NCBI RefSeq assembly: GCF_014648575.1
Contig: NZ_BMRJ01000001.1
Span: 1,313,421 to 1,377,420, forward strand
Reading direction: 5' to 3'
Source of the DNA: Agromyces mediolanus
GTDB taxonomy: Bacteria > Actinomycetota > Actinomycetes > Actinomycetales > Microbacteriaceae
Length of the DNA stretch: 64,000 nucleotides
The position numbers and the translations under genes were made by a program. Every line of letters begins with the position of its first letter. Within the stretch, counting starts at the first letter, position 1. Under the pieces are notes generated by a model. It saw only the letters and a list, made by a program, of their open reading frames with translations, was not told the origin of the DNA and made no database searches. This document shows, one piece after another, positions 30,059-40,477 of this stretch.

Positions 30059-31003
30059 TCAGTCCTCGGCGGTCATCCGGTAGCCGACGCCGCGCACCGT
30101 CTCGATCCAGTTCGGCTGCGTGGCGCTCTCGCCGAGCTTGCGCCGCAGATTCGCGAGGTGCACCTCGATGGCCCGCTTGTCGGCGTCGCTCACGTAGTAC
30201 GAGGTGACGTAGCTCTCCCCGCGGAGCGAGAGCGCGAGATCCGCCTTGCTGCGCACCCGCCGGCCGGAGTCCATCAGCAGGCGCAGCAGCTCGAACTCGC
30301 TGCGGGTGAGCTCGAGCTGTTCGCCGTCGAGGGAGGCGAGGTGCATCTCCGGCTGCAGCCGGAGGCCGCGGTGCTCGTACCAGCCGTCGTGTCCGTCGGC
30401 GGCGCCCGTGAGCGGGGCCGGCGCGGTCGTCGCGTCCGCTGCCGCGGGCTCCGCCGCGACCGGCTCCGGAGCGGGCGGCGCGGAGGTCTCCGGGGATGCC
30501 TCGGCGGCGCCGGAGGGGGATGCCGGAGCCGGAGCCGGAGGCGCAGGAGCCGGGGTCGAGGCATCCGCAGTCCTGCCGGCCGTCAGCGACTCGACGTCGG
30601 TCCGGCTGTCGCGCTCCCGTTCACGCCGGCGTAGCATCGCGTCGATGCGGGCGCGCAGCTCCCTGGGGCGGAACGGCTTCACGAGATAGTCGTCGGCGCC
30701 GGACTGCAGGCCGATCAGGGTGTCCGCCTCCTCGCCCAGCGCGGTCAGCATGATGAGGTAGGTGCCGCTGAACGCGCGGATCCGCCGGGCGGCCTCGAAG
30801 CCGTCGATGCCGGGCATGCTCACGTCGAGCGTCGTCACGATGGGGTCGTGCCGACGCACGAGCTCGATGCCGTCGAGTCCGTTGCCCGCGCTGTGCGTCT
30901 CGAAACCGCCCTGTTCGAGCACCTCCACGAGCAACTGGCGGATGTCGAGGTCGTCCTCGATGATCACCGCGATGCGTTCGCCGTTCGCCTGGTTGGCCGT
31001 CAT
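30059..31003 (-). CDS. OmpR-type response regulator with long Pro/Ala linker
   Basis: A 314-residue regulator. The receiver domain (residues about 10-125) has the acidic EDD, phospho-acceptor Asp in TLDVSMPG and Lys in LVKPF. The C-terminal winged helix (from about 205) has LTRSEFELLRLLMDSGRRV and AIEVHLANLRRKLG. Between them lies a linker of about 80 residues of Ala, Pro and Thr, far longer than the usual OmpR linker. It is transcribed after the GH6 gene, 88 bp downstream of it. The kinase at 24879 is a candidate partner. Confidence 0.92.
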   Translation of the reverse strand: MTANQANGERIAVIIEDDLDIRQLLVEVLEQGGFETHSAGNGLDGIELVRRHDPIVTTLDVSMPGIDGFEAARRIRAFSGTYLIMLTALGEEADTLIGLQSGADDYLVKPFRPRELRARIDAMLRRRERERDSRTDVESLTAGRTADASTPAPAPPAPAPASPSGAAEASPETSAPPAPEPVAAEPAAADATTAPAPLTGAADGHDGWYEHRGLRLQPEMHLASLDGEQLELTRSEFELLRLLMDSGRRVRSKADLALSLRGESYVTSYYVSDADKRAIEVHLANLRRKLGESATQPNWIETVRGVGYRMTAED

Positions 31004-31091
31004 GTTCCCCGATCTTCCTTCGTCCAGGGCGTCCCGTCGCCCGTCGTCCGCTGCAACCGCCGGCGTCCCGTCGCCGCGGTCTCCTCGCGCT

Positions 31092-32066
31092 TCAGCCGCC
31101 GCCGGTGAGGGCGATCGCCGCCTCCGGCCACCACTGCCCGGCCGGCGGGCCGCCGTTGCAGGTGCCGTCGCTCTCGCCGGGCGGCTTGAGCCAGAGCACC
31201 GCGTCGACGACCTCGTCGTCGAGCGGGCCCGGATCCTCGCCGACCGTGCGCCCGGGTACATTGCACCACGAGGCATCCGCCGGCGGTCCCGAGCCGTTGC
31301 GCGACACGTCGATGACGGCGTGACCGCCGCCGAGCGCTGCGGCGACGCGGTGCGCGTAGGCGCGCTCCTCGCTCGTCGTGCGGGTGTTCGAGACGTTCGT
31401 GGCGAAGCCGCGCACCCGGTCGACGCCGGCGGCCCGCAGCAGTTCGGCCATGCGCTCGGCCGGCAGCCAGGCCGAGTGGCCGCCGTCGAGGTAGACGGTG
31501 GTGGTCGCGGGCAGGCGGGCGGCCGCCTCGCGGACGAGGGCCGGGCGGGCGGCGGCGTCGGGGCAGGCCTCGGCGAGCGCGAGGGCGTCGGGTTCCAGGA
31601 CGATGACGGCGGACCGTTCGCCGATGGCGGCGGCGATCTCGTCGATCCAGGCGAGGTAGGGCGTGCGGGCGAGGCCGCCGGCGCTGTGACCGCCGCAGTC
31701 GCGGTCGGGGATGCCGTAGACGACCAGCACGGGCAGCGCGGCGGCGCCGGCGGCGTCGTCGAGGAGCGCGTCGACGGCGGGGCCGACCTCGCCGGCGGGC
31801 AGGCGCTCGGGGACGAGCCAGGTGGCGGTGGGGCGTTCCGCGAGCCGGGCGGCGGCCTCCCGCTCGGCGGCGGTGCCCCCGGTGCGGGCCGCGATCGCGG
31901 CCGAGGAGTCGGGGGAGCGGTACAGCGTCCGGCCGGCGAAGGGGGAGTCGGCGGACGAGGCCGGGGCGCACGCGGCGAGCAGGGCGAGGAGGGCGATCGC
32001 GCCGCTCGCGAGCACGGCGCGGCGGGTGGCGGTGCGCGAACGCTCACCAGCTCCCGATGCCGTCAT
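31092..32066 (-). CDS. Glycoside hydrolase family 6 lipoprotein (endoglucanase-type)
   Basis: A 324-residue secreted enzyme with a signal peptide and lipobox LAAC (Cys near residue 33). GH6 signatures are LPVLVVYGIPDRDCGGHSAGG (in two parts, near residue 110), the catalytic-region LEPDAL, and WCNVPGRTVG with DAVLWLKPPGESDG near the end. GH6 enzymes cut beta-1,4-glucan. A membrane-tethered form next to a GT2 synthase resembles the CslA-CslZ arrangement of Streptomyces. A TAGACT -10-like box lies just upstream at 32094-32099. Confidence 0.88.
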   Translation of the reverse strand: MTASGAGERSRTATRRAVLASGAIALLALLAACAPASSADSPFAGRTLYRSPDSSAAIAARTGGTAAEREAAARLAERPTATWLVPERLPAGEVGPAVDALLDDAAGAAALPVLVVYGIPDRDCGGHSAGGLARTPYLAWIDEIAAAIGERSAVIVLEPDALALAEACPDAAARPALVREAAARLPATTTVYLDGGHSAWLPAERMAELLRAAGVDRVRGFATNVSNTRTTSEERAYAHRVAAALGGGHAVIDVSRNGSGPPADASWCNVPGRTVGEDPGPLDDEVVDAVLWLKPPGESDGTCNGGPPAGQWWPEAAIALTGGG

Positions 32067-32167
32067 GGCCGCGTCCTTCCCCCCGTTCCGGTCAGTCTAG
32101 GGGCCTCCGGTTTCCCCGCTCGCCGCGCCGCCTGCTCGAACCCGCCCGGGCAGGGGGACGTGCGATT

Positions 32168-32210
32168 AATTGAATTGGTTCTTTCTGGATAGAAAGTTTT
32201 CTGTTAGCTT
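32168..32210 (+). promoter_or_regulatory. AT-rich promoter region with palindromic operator
   Basis: A markedly AT-rich patch in the 227-bp gap before the binding-protein gene. It contains the perfect palindrome CTTTCT-GGAT-AGAAAG (32181-32196) and an overlapping GAAA-GT-TTTC. The layout resembles operators of NagC/Mlc-type ROK repressors, and a ROK gene ends this operon, so control by that protein is inferred. Confidence 0.6.
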
Positions 32211-32293
32211 CATTTCCGGTAACGCTCGCCACCGAGATCCTGCGCGACGTCGCTGTTCTTCCACGCAATGAAGCCAGAGAGGAAACACGAACG

Positions 32294-33958
32294 ATGATTC
32301 GAACCACGCGCCGACTGGCGCTCGCGCTCGCCGCGGGTGCCTCGGCCCTCGCCCTCGGGCTGTCCGGCTGCTCGCCCTCGGGCGGCTCCGCGGGCGGCGA
32401 CGACGCGATCCTGCGGGTCTGGGCCGGCAGCGCCACCCCGATCAACAACAACTTCAACCCCTTCGCCGTCGACACCGCCGTGCACGCGACCTTCGGCGCC
32501 ATCTACGAACCGCTGTTCTTCTTCAACCAGCTCTCCGCCGACCCGCCCACCGGCATGATCGGCGACAGCTACGAGTACAGCGAAGACGGCAAGACCCTCA
32601 CCGTGAAGATCAAGCCCGATCTCAAGTGGAACGACGGCGAAGCCCTCACCGCCGAGGACGTCGCCTTCACCTTCGGCTACGGCTCGAACGTCAGCGAGCA
32701 GTTCGTCTCGGCCGAGGCCACCGACGACACCACCGTCGTGCTCACGTACACCGAGCCGCAGTTCACGAGCGCCTCGCTCACCCTCGGCTCGACCTGGATC
32801 ATCCCCAAGCACGTGTGGGAGAAGATCGACGACTTCATGGCCGAGACGAACCCTGAGCCCGTCGGCTCCGGCCCCTACAAGCTCAAGAGCTTCACCGAGG
32901 CCGCCTACACCGTCGAGGCCAACGAGCTGTTCCGCGACGGCGCCCCCGAGGTGAAGCAGGTGCAGTACCTCGGCCTCGACTCGAACCAGTCCGCGCAGGA
33001 CCTGCTCACCACCGGCAAGATCGACTGGGTCGGCCAGTTCATCGCGAACCCCGACGCCGTCACCGGCTCGGGCAAGATCGCCACGCTCAACCTGCAGCAG
33101 GACCCGACGACGATCACGACGTGCGCGAACGCCGAGCTCGGCTGCACCGGCCCGCAGACCGACCCCGCCGTGCGCCAGGCGATCGACGTCGCGATCAACC
33201 GCTCCACCATTCGCGAGAAGGCCTTCGCCGGGCTCGCCGGCGAGTCCTCGCCCTCCTTCATGCTGCTGCCGCGCGACGAGCAGTGGCTGAGCGACCCCGC
33301 CCTCACCACGAGCCCTCAGGACCCCGACGTCGCCGAGGCGCAGCAGATCCTCGAGGCGGCGGGCTACACGAAGCAGTCCGACGGCTTCTACGGCAAGGAC
33401 GGCGCCTCCTTCGAGATCGACCTGTTCTCGCCCGACGGCTGGACCGACTACAACGACGCGGCCAAGCTCATCTCCGAGCAGGCGGCAGAGGCCGGCATCC
33501 GCATCAACGCGCGCACCGTGTCGGATGCCGAGTACTGGACGCCGATCCAGTCGGGCGACTTCCAGATGACGCTCTACGGCCTCACCCAGAGCCTCGTCGC
33601 CGATCCGTACTCGAACTACCACGAGTACTTCGCCGGCACCTCGACCGTCAAGGTCGGCGAGACCCCGCTCGTCGGGCAGAACTACTCGCGCTACTCGAAC
33701 CCGACGGTCGACGCCGCCGTGCTCGCCGCGGGCGGCACGGAGGACGTGCCGACGAAGCAGGCCGCCTACGCGACCATCCAGACCGAGATCGCGCGCGACC
33801 TGCCGTACATCCCGGTCGTGCTGAACGCCTCGCAGTCGTTCTTCAACGTCGAGAAGTTCAGCGGATGGCCCTCCGAGGACGACCTCTACGCGGCGCCGCT
33901 GCCCTACCTCTCGGTGGCGAACGCGGTCGTGCTCACGCACCTGAAGCCGGCCGAGTAG
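32294..33958 (+). CDS. Family-5 substrate-binding lipoprotein of an oligosaccharide/peptide ABC importer
   Basis: A 554-residue receptor. The signal peptide ends in the lipobox LSGC (Cys near residue 26). Family-5 landmarks are present: FNPFAVDTAVHATFGAIYEPLF, LKWNDGEALTAEDVAFTF and AIDVAINRSTIREKAFAG. Members bind peptides or beta-linked oligosaccharides such as cellobiose; the ROK, GH4 and sugar-kinase neighbours favour a disaccharide. It is the first gene of the cluster, preceded by AGAGAGGAAA. Confidence 0.92.
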   Translation: MIRTTRRLALALAAGASALALGLSGCSPSGGSAGGDDAILRVWAGSATPINNNFNPFAVDTAVHATFGAIYEPLFFFNQLSADPPTGMIGDSYEYSEDGKTLTVKIKPDLKWNDGEALTAEDVAFTFGYGSNVSEQFVSAEATDDTTVVLTYTEPQFTSASLTLGSTWIIPKHVWEKIDDFMAETNPEPVGSGPYKLKSFTEAAYTVEANELFRDGAPEVKQVQYLGLDSNQSAQDLLTTGKIDWVGQFIANPDAVTGSGKIATLNLQQDPTTITTCANAELGCTGPQTDPAVRQAIDVAINRSTIREKAFAGLAGESSPSFMLLPRDEQWLSDPALTTSPQDPDVAEAQQILEAAGYTKQSDGFYGKDGASFEIDLFSPDGWTDYNDAAKLISEQAAEAGIRINARTVSDAEYWTPIQSGDFQMTLYGLTQSLVADPYSNYHEYFAGTSTVKVGETPLVGQNYSRYSNPTVDAAVLAAGGTEDVPTKQAAYATIQTEIARDLPYIPVVLNASQSFFNVEKFSGWPSEDDLYAAPLPYLSVANAVVLTHLKPAE

Positions 33959-34006
33959 GCGCGTGATCCCGATGAGACGACACCCTTCCGCACGGGCGGT
34001 GCAGGG

Positions 34007-35011
34007 ATGAGCTTCTACCTCCGACGGGTCGCCTTCTACCTGGTGACCTTCTGGGCGGCGATCTCGCTCAACTTCCTGCTGCCCCGGCTCCTGCCGGGCG
34101 ACCCCGCGGCGATCATGCTCGGCAAGCTGCGCCGGGCGAACGCCGGCCGGCCGCTCTCCGAGGAGACGGTCCAGGCGATCACCGCGATCCTCGGTGCCGA
34201 GAAGGGCACCAGTCTCTGGGACCAGTACCTGGCGTACTGGGGCCGGCTGCTTCAGGGGGACCTCGGCGTCTCCTCCACGAGGTACCCGGCCCCGGTCGCC
34301 GAGCTCATCTCCGCGGCGCTGCCGTGGACGATCGTGCTGGTCGGCACCGCGACCGTCATCTCCTTCGTGCTCGGCATCGTCGTCGGCGCGTGGGTCGGCT
34401 GGCGGCGCGGCACCTGGCTCGACCACCTCGTGCCCGTCACGACGGTGTTCCAGTCGATCCCGTACTTCTGGCTCGCGCTCGTGCTCGTCGCGGTGTTCTC
34501 CGTGCAGCTCGGCATCTTCCCGATCATCGGGGGCTACGACGTCTTCGAGTTCCCGGGCGGGCCCGAGTGGAGCTGGGCCTTCCTCGGCAGCGCCGTCTGG
34601 CACGCCGTCCTGCCCGCCACCACGATCGTGCTGTCCTCGATCGGCGGCTGGCTGCTCGGCATGCGCAACATGATGGTCTCCACGATGTCGGAGGACTTCA
34701 TCGTCACCGCCGAGGCGAAGGGCCTCACCCCGCGCCGGATCCGCACGAAGTACGCCTCGCGGAACGCGGCGATCCCGAGCCTCGCGGGCTTCGGCATCGC
34801 GCTCGGCTTCGTCGTCGCGGGCTCGATCGTGATGGAGCAGGTGTTCAGCTACCCCGGCATCGGCAAGCTCATGATCCAGGCCGTGCAGGGCCTCGACTAC
34901 GCGCTCATGCAGGGCGTGTTCCTCGTGATCACCCTCACGGTGCTCGCGGCGAACTTCGTCATGGACCTCATCTACGGCTTTATCGACCCGAGAGTGCGGC
35001 ACAATGGCTGA
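34007..35011 (+). CDS. ABC transporter permease (DppB type)
   Basis: A 334-residue inner-membrane channel subunit with six membrane segments. The typical N-terminal motif is FYLVTFWAAISLNFLLPRLLPGDPA, and the ATPase-contact loop is VTAEAKGLTPRRIRTKYASRNA (near residue 235). The 3' end overlaps the next permease gene by 8 bp. It lies 48 bp after the binding protein. Confidence 0.93.
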   Translation: MSFYLRRVAFYLVTFWAAISLNFLLPRLLPGDPAAIMLGKLRRANAGRPLSEETVQAITAILGAEKGTSLWDQYLAYWGRLLQGDLGVSSTRYPAPVAELISAALPWTIVLVGTATVISFVLGIVVGAWVGWRRGTWLDHLVPVTTVFQSIPYFWLALVLVAVFSVQLGIFPIIGGYDVFEFPGGPEWSWAFLGSAVWHAVLPATTIVLSSIGGWLLGMRNMMVSTMSEDFIVTAEAKGLTPRRIRTKYASRNAAIPSLAGFGIALGFVVAGSIVMEQVFSYPGIGKLMIQAVQGLDYALMQGVFLVITLTVLAANFVMDLIYGFIDPRVRHNG

Positions 35012-36118
35012 CCGGCAGACCCTCACCGAGTCCGGCTCCGGCGGCGAACTGCCCGGCGCCGGCGCCGAGACCGCCCCCGATCTGCCCTTCGGCGCGCCGA
35101 TCGGCGCGGAGGCCGCGCGGGAGAGCGCCAGGGAGGCGACCGCCACCGCGGCCGTCGCCGCCGCGAGCGCCGCCGCCGTGCGGCGGGGCGGGCGCTTCCG
35201 CGGGCTCCTGCCGCGGCGCTCCGGCAAGCTCGTGACCGGCCTCGTCATCGTCGGGGCGATCACCCTGTTCGGTCTGCTCGGCCCGCTCATCGCGCAGCCG
35301 CCGCGGGACTCGAACAACCCCGCGCTGCTGCCGCCCGGGCCCGAGCACTGGCTCGGCACCACGAAGCTCGGCTACGACGTGTTCTCCCAGCTCGCCTACG
35401 GCACCCAGGGCTCGCTGTTCATCGGCCTCGTCGCCGGTCTCGTGGCGCTCGTGCTCGGGGGGCTGTTCGGTGTCTTCGCGGGCTACTTCGGCGGCATCGC
35501 GGACGAGGTGCTGACCCTCATCACGAACATCGTCCTCGTCATCCCGGGCCTGCCCGTCGTCATGGTGATCGCCGCCTACGTGCAGAACGCGGACGGCCTC
35601 GGGCCGCTCGCCCGCAGCTCGCTGCTCGTCGCCCTCGTGCTCGGCATCACGAGCTGGGCGGGCTCGGCGGTCGTGCTGCGCGCGCAGGCCCGCTCGCTCC
35701 GCACCCGCGAGTACGTGGCCGCCGCCCGCGTCGCAGGCGAGCGGCCGGCGCGGATCATCTTCGTCGAGATCCTGCCGAACCTCGTGCCGCTGCTCGCCGC
35801 GCAGTTCATCTTCGGCGTCATCCTCGCGGTGCTCGGCGAAGCCGGCCTCTCCTACCTGGGCCTCGGCCCGACCGGCTCGATCACGCTCGGCACCATGCTG
35901 AACGACGCGCAGACCGGGCAGGCCGTCGGCACCGGCGCCTGGTGGTGGTTCGTGCCGCCAGGGGCGATCATCGCGGCGCTCGGCGCCGGGCTCTCGCTCA
36001 TCAACTTCGCGATCGACGAGGTCGTGAACCCCAAGCTCAGGCTCGCCCCGGAGAACGCCAAGCGGCAGCGCAAGGCGACGAAGGCGGGCAAGGGCGTCGC
36101 GGACACCGGAGCATTCGC

Positions 36119-36122
<4 letters not shown>
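35004..36122 (+). CDS. ABC transporter permease (DppC type)
   Basis: A 372-residue channel subunit. The first 70 residues are a polar Ala/Glu-rich extension not usual in the family. Then come six membrane segments with HWLGTTKLGYDVFSQLAYGTQGSL (in pieces) and the contact loop EYVAAARVAGERPARIIFVEILPN. The start ATG overlaps the upstream gene and the stop overlaps the next by ATGA. Confidence 0.93.
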
Positions 36123-37032
<910 letters not shown>

Positions 37033-37036
<4 letters not shown>

Positions 37037-37890
37037 CCGCCCAGGTGACGCGGCCCGCCGTGGAGGCCGGCTCGCTCCGCGCCGAGGGACTGGAGAAGGA
37101 CTTCCGGCTGCGCAGCGGCCTGAAGGTGCGCACGCTGCACGCGGTGCGCGGCGTCTCGCTCGAGCTCGAGCCGGGGCGCACCGTGGCCCTGGTCGGCGAG
37201 AGCGGCTCCGGCAAGTCGACGATCGCGCGGATGTTCGCGAAGCTCGAGTCGCCGACGGGCGGGCGGATCCTGCTCGACGGCGCGCCGAGCGCGAACCGGG
37301 GGCGCGGGCTCGCCGCCTACCGGCGCGACGTGCAGATGGTGTTCCAGGACCCGTTCGGCTCGCTGAACCCGTTCCACTCGATCGTGCACCACCTGGAGCG
37401 CCCGATCCGGCTGCACCACCCCGGGCTCTCGGGCGCCGAGGTGCGCGAACGGGCCGAGGAGCTGCTCGAGCGTGTGCGGCTCTCGCCCGCGGCGAAGTTC
37501 GCCGACCGCCGCCCGCACGAGCTGTCCGGCGGGCAGCGCCAGCGGGTCGCCATCGCGCGGGCGCTCGCCCCGGGGGCGCGGTTCATCATCGCCGACGAGC
37601 CGGTCTCGATGCTCGACGTCTCGATCCGCCTCGGCGTGCTGAACCTGCTCGCCGAGCTGCAGCGGCAGGAGCGGCTCGGCGTGCTGTACATCACGCACGA
37701 CCTGGCGACCGCACGGCACTTCTCCGACGAGATCCTCGTGATGTACCGCGGGGAGATCGTCGAGCGCGGACCGAGCGAGCGGGTCATCCTCGATCCGCAG
37801 CACGACTACACGAAGACCCTGCTCGACGCGGCGGCCGATCCCGACCGCCTCGGACAGCTCCGCGACGAGGTACGGCGGGAGGCGGGATGA
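37033..37890 (+). CDS. ABC transporter ATP-binding protein (DppF type)
   Basis: A 285-residue ATPase, partner of the previous one. Walker A is GESGSGKST (near residue 55), the Q-loop VFQDPFGSLNPFHS, the signature LSGGQRQRV and Walker B FIIADEPVSMLD, with a D-loop reading DVSIRLGVLNL. DPQHDYTKTLLDAA closes the protein. With the four upstream genes it makes a complete importer, unlike the CUT1 system at 11920, which lacks its ATPase. Confidence 0.93.
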
Positions 37891-37891
37891 G

Positions 37892-37920
37892 CGTTCGAGA
37901 GCGAATCCGCTCGACTAGAG
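37892..37920 (+). promoter_or_regulatory. Possible internal promoter for the ROK gene
   Basis: TAGAGT (37915-37920) with a weak TTCGAG 17 bp upstream, between the DppF stop and the preferred ROK start. This 66-bp stretch would read as codons rare in the region (GTT, CGA, ACT, AGA, ACA, CCA), which argues that it is not coding. Confidence 0.4.
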
Positions 37921-37952
37921 TGACCAGCGCGACACCAGGGGAGGAGGTGGAG

Positions 37953-39107
37953 ATGAGCGCGATCGATCCCGGCACGCCGGCGTGGCTCGCGGCGCGCAAC
38001 GACCGCACCGCCTTCCGGCTGCTGCTCGAGCACGGGCCGCTGACGCGCTCGCGGCTCGGCGCCCTCTCCGGCCTCTCCAAGCCCACCGCGACGCAGATGC
38101 TGCAGCGCCTCGAGCGGGTCGGGCTCATCCACCCCGTCGGCGAGGTCTCCGGCGGCCGCGGCCCGAACGCCGTGAGCTACGGGGTGCGCGTCGACCGCAT
38201 CACCGGCGTCGCGATCTCGGTGCTCGCGCACTCGATCCAGGCGGTCGTCGTCGACGCGCTCGGCGGCGAGCACCCGGTGGCCGAGATCGTTCCGCCGGGA
38301 GCCCGCTCACCGGAGGGCGACGTACAGGCGGCGATCGAGGCGGCCTGCGCGGCGGCCGGGGCCGATCCGGCCTGCGTCAGCCGCGTCGTCATCGGCGTGC
38401 AGGCGGCCTTCTTCGGCGAGGAGGACGAGCTCTCCCTGACCGACACGCTCCCCGGTTGGCCCGCGGTCGGCTCGGAGGCGCGGATCACCCGCGAGCTCGG
38501 CATCGACGTCACCCTCGGCAACGACGTGAACCTCGCGGCGATGGCCGAGCGGGCGGCGGGCGTCGCCCAGGACGCCTCGAGCTTCGCGCTGTTCTGGATC
38601 GGCGACGGCCTCGGCGTCGGCATCGACCTCGGCGGTGCGGTCCACCGCGGCGCCTCGGGCGGCGCGGGCGAGATCGGCTACCTACCGGTGCCGAAGACGG
38701 CGGCGGCCTTCGCCCCGGAGGCGAACGACTTCACCGACCTCCTCGGGGGGCCGGCGGTCGTCCAGCTGCTCGGCGGTGCGCCGAGCGAGCCGCTCGCCTC
38801 GGCGCTGGAGCGGCTCGACGGCGACCCGGCCCTGCTCGAGGCGCTCGCCGAACGCATCGCGATGGCCGCGCACCCGGTACTCGCCCTGCTCGATCCGGCG
38901 ATGCTCGTGCTCGGCGGGCCGAGCGGTAGCGCGGGCGGCGACGCCCTCGCCGAGCTCGTCGCCGAGCGCATCGACCGGGCGGCGCACCCGAAGCTCGTCG
39001 TGCGCTCGAGCGGCACCGGCCCGCAGCCCGTGCTGCTCGGCGCCAGGCAGCAGCTCGTGCAGCAGATCCGCGACCGGCTCGAGGCCGACATCCTGCCGCT
39101 CGTCTGA
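37953..39107 (+). CDS. ROK-family transcriptional regulator
   Basis: A 384-residue regulator. The N-terminal winged helix is AARNDRTAFRLLLEHGPLTRSRLGALSGLSKPTATQMLQRLE in pieces. The C-terminal ROK domain keeps VTLGNDVNLAAMAER and FWIGDGLGVGIDLGG. The family's Cys-rich zinc motif (CGCGxxGCxE) after GAGEIGY is absent. The start at 37953 has GGGAGGAGG 6 nt upstream; an earlier ATG at 37887 would add 22 residues of atypical codons. It probably represses the upstream importer operon through the palindrome at 32181. Confidence 0.88.
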   Translation: MSAIDPGTPAWLAARNDRTAFRLLLEHGPLTRSRLGALSGLSKPTATQMLQRLERVGLIHPVGEVSGGRGPNAVSYGVRVDRITGVAISVLAHSIQAVVVDALGGEHPVAEIVPPGARSPEGDVQAAIEAACAAAGADPACVSRVVIGVQAAFFGEEDELSLTDTLPGWPAVGSEARITRELGIDVTLGNDVNLAAMAERAAGVAQDASSFALFWIGDGLGVGIDLGGAVHRGASGGAGEIGYLPVPKTAAAFAPEANDFTDLLGGPAVVQLLGGAPSEPLASALERLDGDPALLEALAERIAMAAHPVLALLDPAMLVLGGPSGSAGGDALAELVAERIDRAAHPKLVVRSSGTGPQPVLLGARQQLVQQIRDRLEADILPLV

Positions 39108-39220
39108 GCGCGCCACCCATCACCCTCCCGCGGACGACGCCCGGACCGGGCGACGCGCCGCGACCCCACAGACCAGCACTCCGGCCGGGGCATCCCAGCC
39201 GTGCTCGAGAGAAGGACCCC

Positions 39221-40477
39221 ATGAAGCTCACCATCATCGGCGGCGGATCGACGTACACCCCCGAACTCATCGACGGCTTCGCCCGTCTGCGCGCGCAGCT
39301 GCCGCTCACCGAGATCCATCTCGTGGACCCGGACCCGGACCGCCTGCGCCTCGTCGCCGGGATGGCGGCCCGGATGCTCGCCCGGGCGGGCCACCCGGCC
39401 CGGGTCGTCGGCACGAGCGACCTCGTCGCCGGCGTCTCGGACGCCGACGCGGTGCTCGTGCAGCTGCGCGTCGGGGGACAGGACGCGAGGCAGGCCGACG
39501 AGACCTGGCCGCACGAGGCGGGCTGCATCGGGCAGGAGACGACCGGACCTGGCGGCCTCGCGAAGGCGCTGCGCACCGTGCCGGTCGTGCTGCGGATCGC
39601 GGAGGCCGTGCGCCGGCACGCGAAACCCGACGCCTGGATCGTCGACTTCACGAATCCCGTCGGCATCGTGACCCGGGCGCTGCTCGAGCACGGCCATCGC
39701 GCGGTCGGGCTCTGCAACGTCGCGATCGGCTTCCAGCGGCGCTTCGCGCGCCTCCTCGACGTCGGCCACGACGAGGTGCGCCTCGGTCACGTCGGCCTCA
39801 ACCACCTCACCTGGGAGCGCAGCGTCAGCGTCGGCGGCCGGGACCGGCTGCCCGAGCTGATCGGCGGTCGGCTGGACGAGCTCGCCGAGGAGGTGCTCCT
39901 CGCGCCGGCGCTCGTCTCGCAGCTCGGCGCGCTGCCCTCCTACTACCTGCGCTACTACTACGCGCACGACGAGGTGCTCGCCGAGCAGCTCGCCGAGCCG
40001 ACCCGCGCCGAGGCGGTGCGCGCGATCGAGCACGAGCTCCTCGAGCTCTACGCCGACCCGCACGTCGACACCAAGCCGGAGGCCCTCGAGGGGCGCGGCG
40101 GCGCGTTCTACTCGGAGGCCGCGATCGAGCTGCTCGCCGCGATGCAGGGCGGCGACGCCGTGCCGCGGGTCGTCAACCTGCGCAACGACGGCGTGCTGCC
40201 CTTCCTCCCCGACGACCACGTCATCGAGGTGCCGGCGCGCTACGTCGACGGCCGATTCGTCGCGGAGGAGGTGGCGGCGCTCCCGGACGACTTCGCCGGC
40301 CTCGTCGCCGCGGTCGCCGGCTACGAGCGGCTCGCGCTCGACGCGGCCGTGCACGGCGGGCGCGACCGGGTGCTGCGCGCGATGCGGGCGCACCCGCTCG
40401 TGCTGCAGCACGAGCGGGCCGAGCGGCTCACCGAGCTCCTGCTCGCCGAGAACGCGCGCTTCCTGGAGTGGGCGTGA
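39221..40477 (+). CDS. 6-phospho-beta-glucosidase-type glycosidase, family GH4
   Basis: NAD- and metal-dependent glycosidase that works by oxidation at C3, 418 residues. The dinucleotide-binding opening is MKLTIIGGGSTYTPELIDGF, then QLRVGGQDARQADE, GQETTGPGG, DFTNPVGIVT, the metal Cys in GLCNVAIGFQRR (near residue 167) and GLNHLTW with the second metal His. The Tyr in ALPSYYLRYYY fits the catalytic base. The subgroup acts on 6-phospho-beta-glycosides, although the cluster imports unphosphorylated sugar by ABC transport. Confidence 0.9.
   Translation: MKLTIIGGGSTYTPELIDGFARLRAQLPLTEIHLVDPDPDRLRLVAGMAARMLARAGHPARVVGTSDLVAGVSDADAVLVQLRVGGQDARQADETWPHEAGCIGQETTGPGGLAKALRTVPVVLRIAEAVRRHAKPDAWIVDFTNPVGIVTRALLEHGHRAVGLCNVAIGFQRRFARLLDVGHDEVRLGHVGLNHLTWERSVSVGGRDRLPELIGGRLDELAEEVLLAPALVSQLGALPSYYLRYYYAHDEVLAEQLAEPTRAEAVRAIEHELLELYADPHVDTKPEALEGRGGAFYSEAAIELLAAMQGGDAVPRVVNLRNDGVLPFLPDDHVIEVPARYVDGRFVAEEVAALPDDFAGLVAAVAGYERLALDAAVHGGRDRVLRAMRAHPLVLQHERAERLTELLLAENARFLEWA

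Noticed and set aside
37887-37952. Earlier ATG start for the ROK regulator
   Set aside because: The 22 extra codons are mostly rare ones here, and a strong GGGAGGAGG precedes the ATG at 37953.
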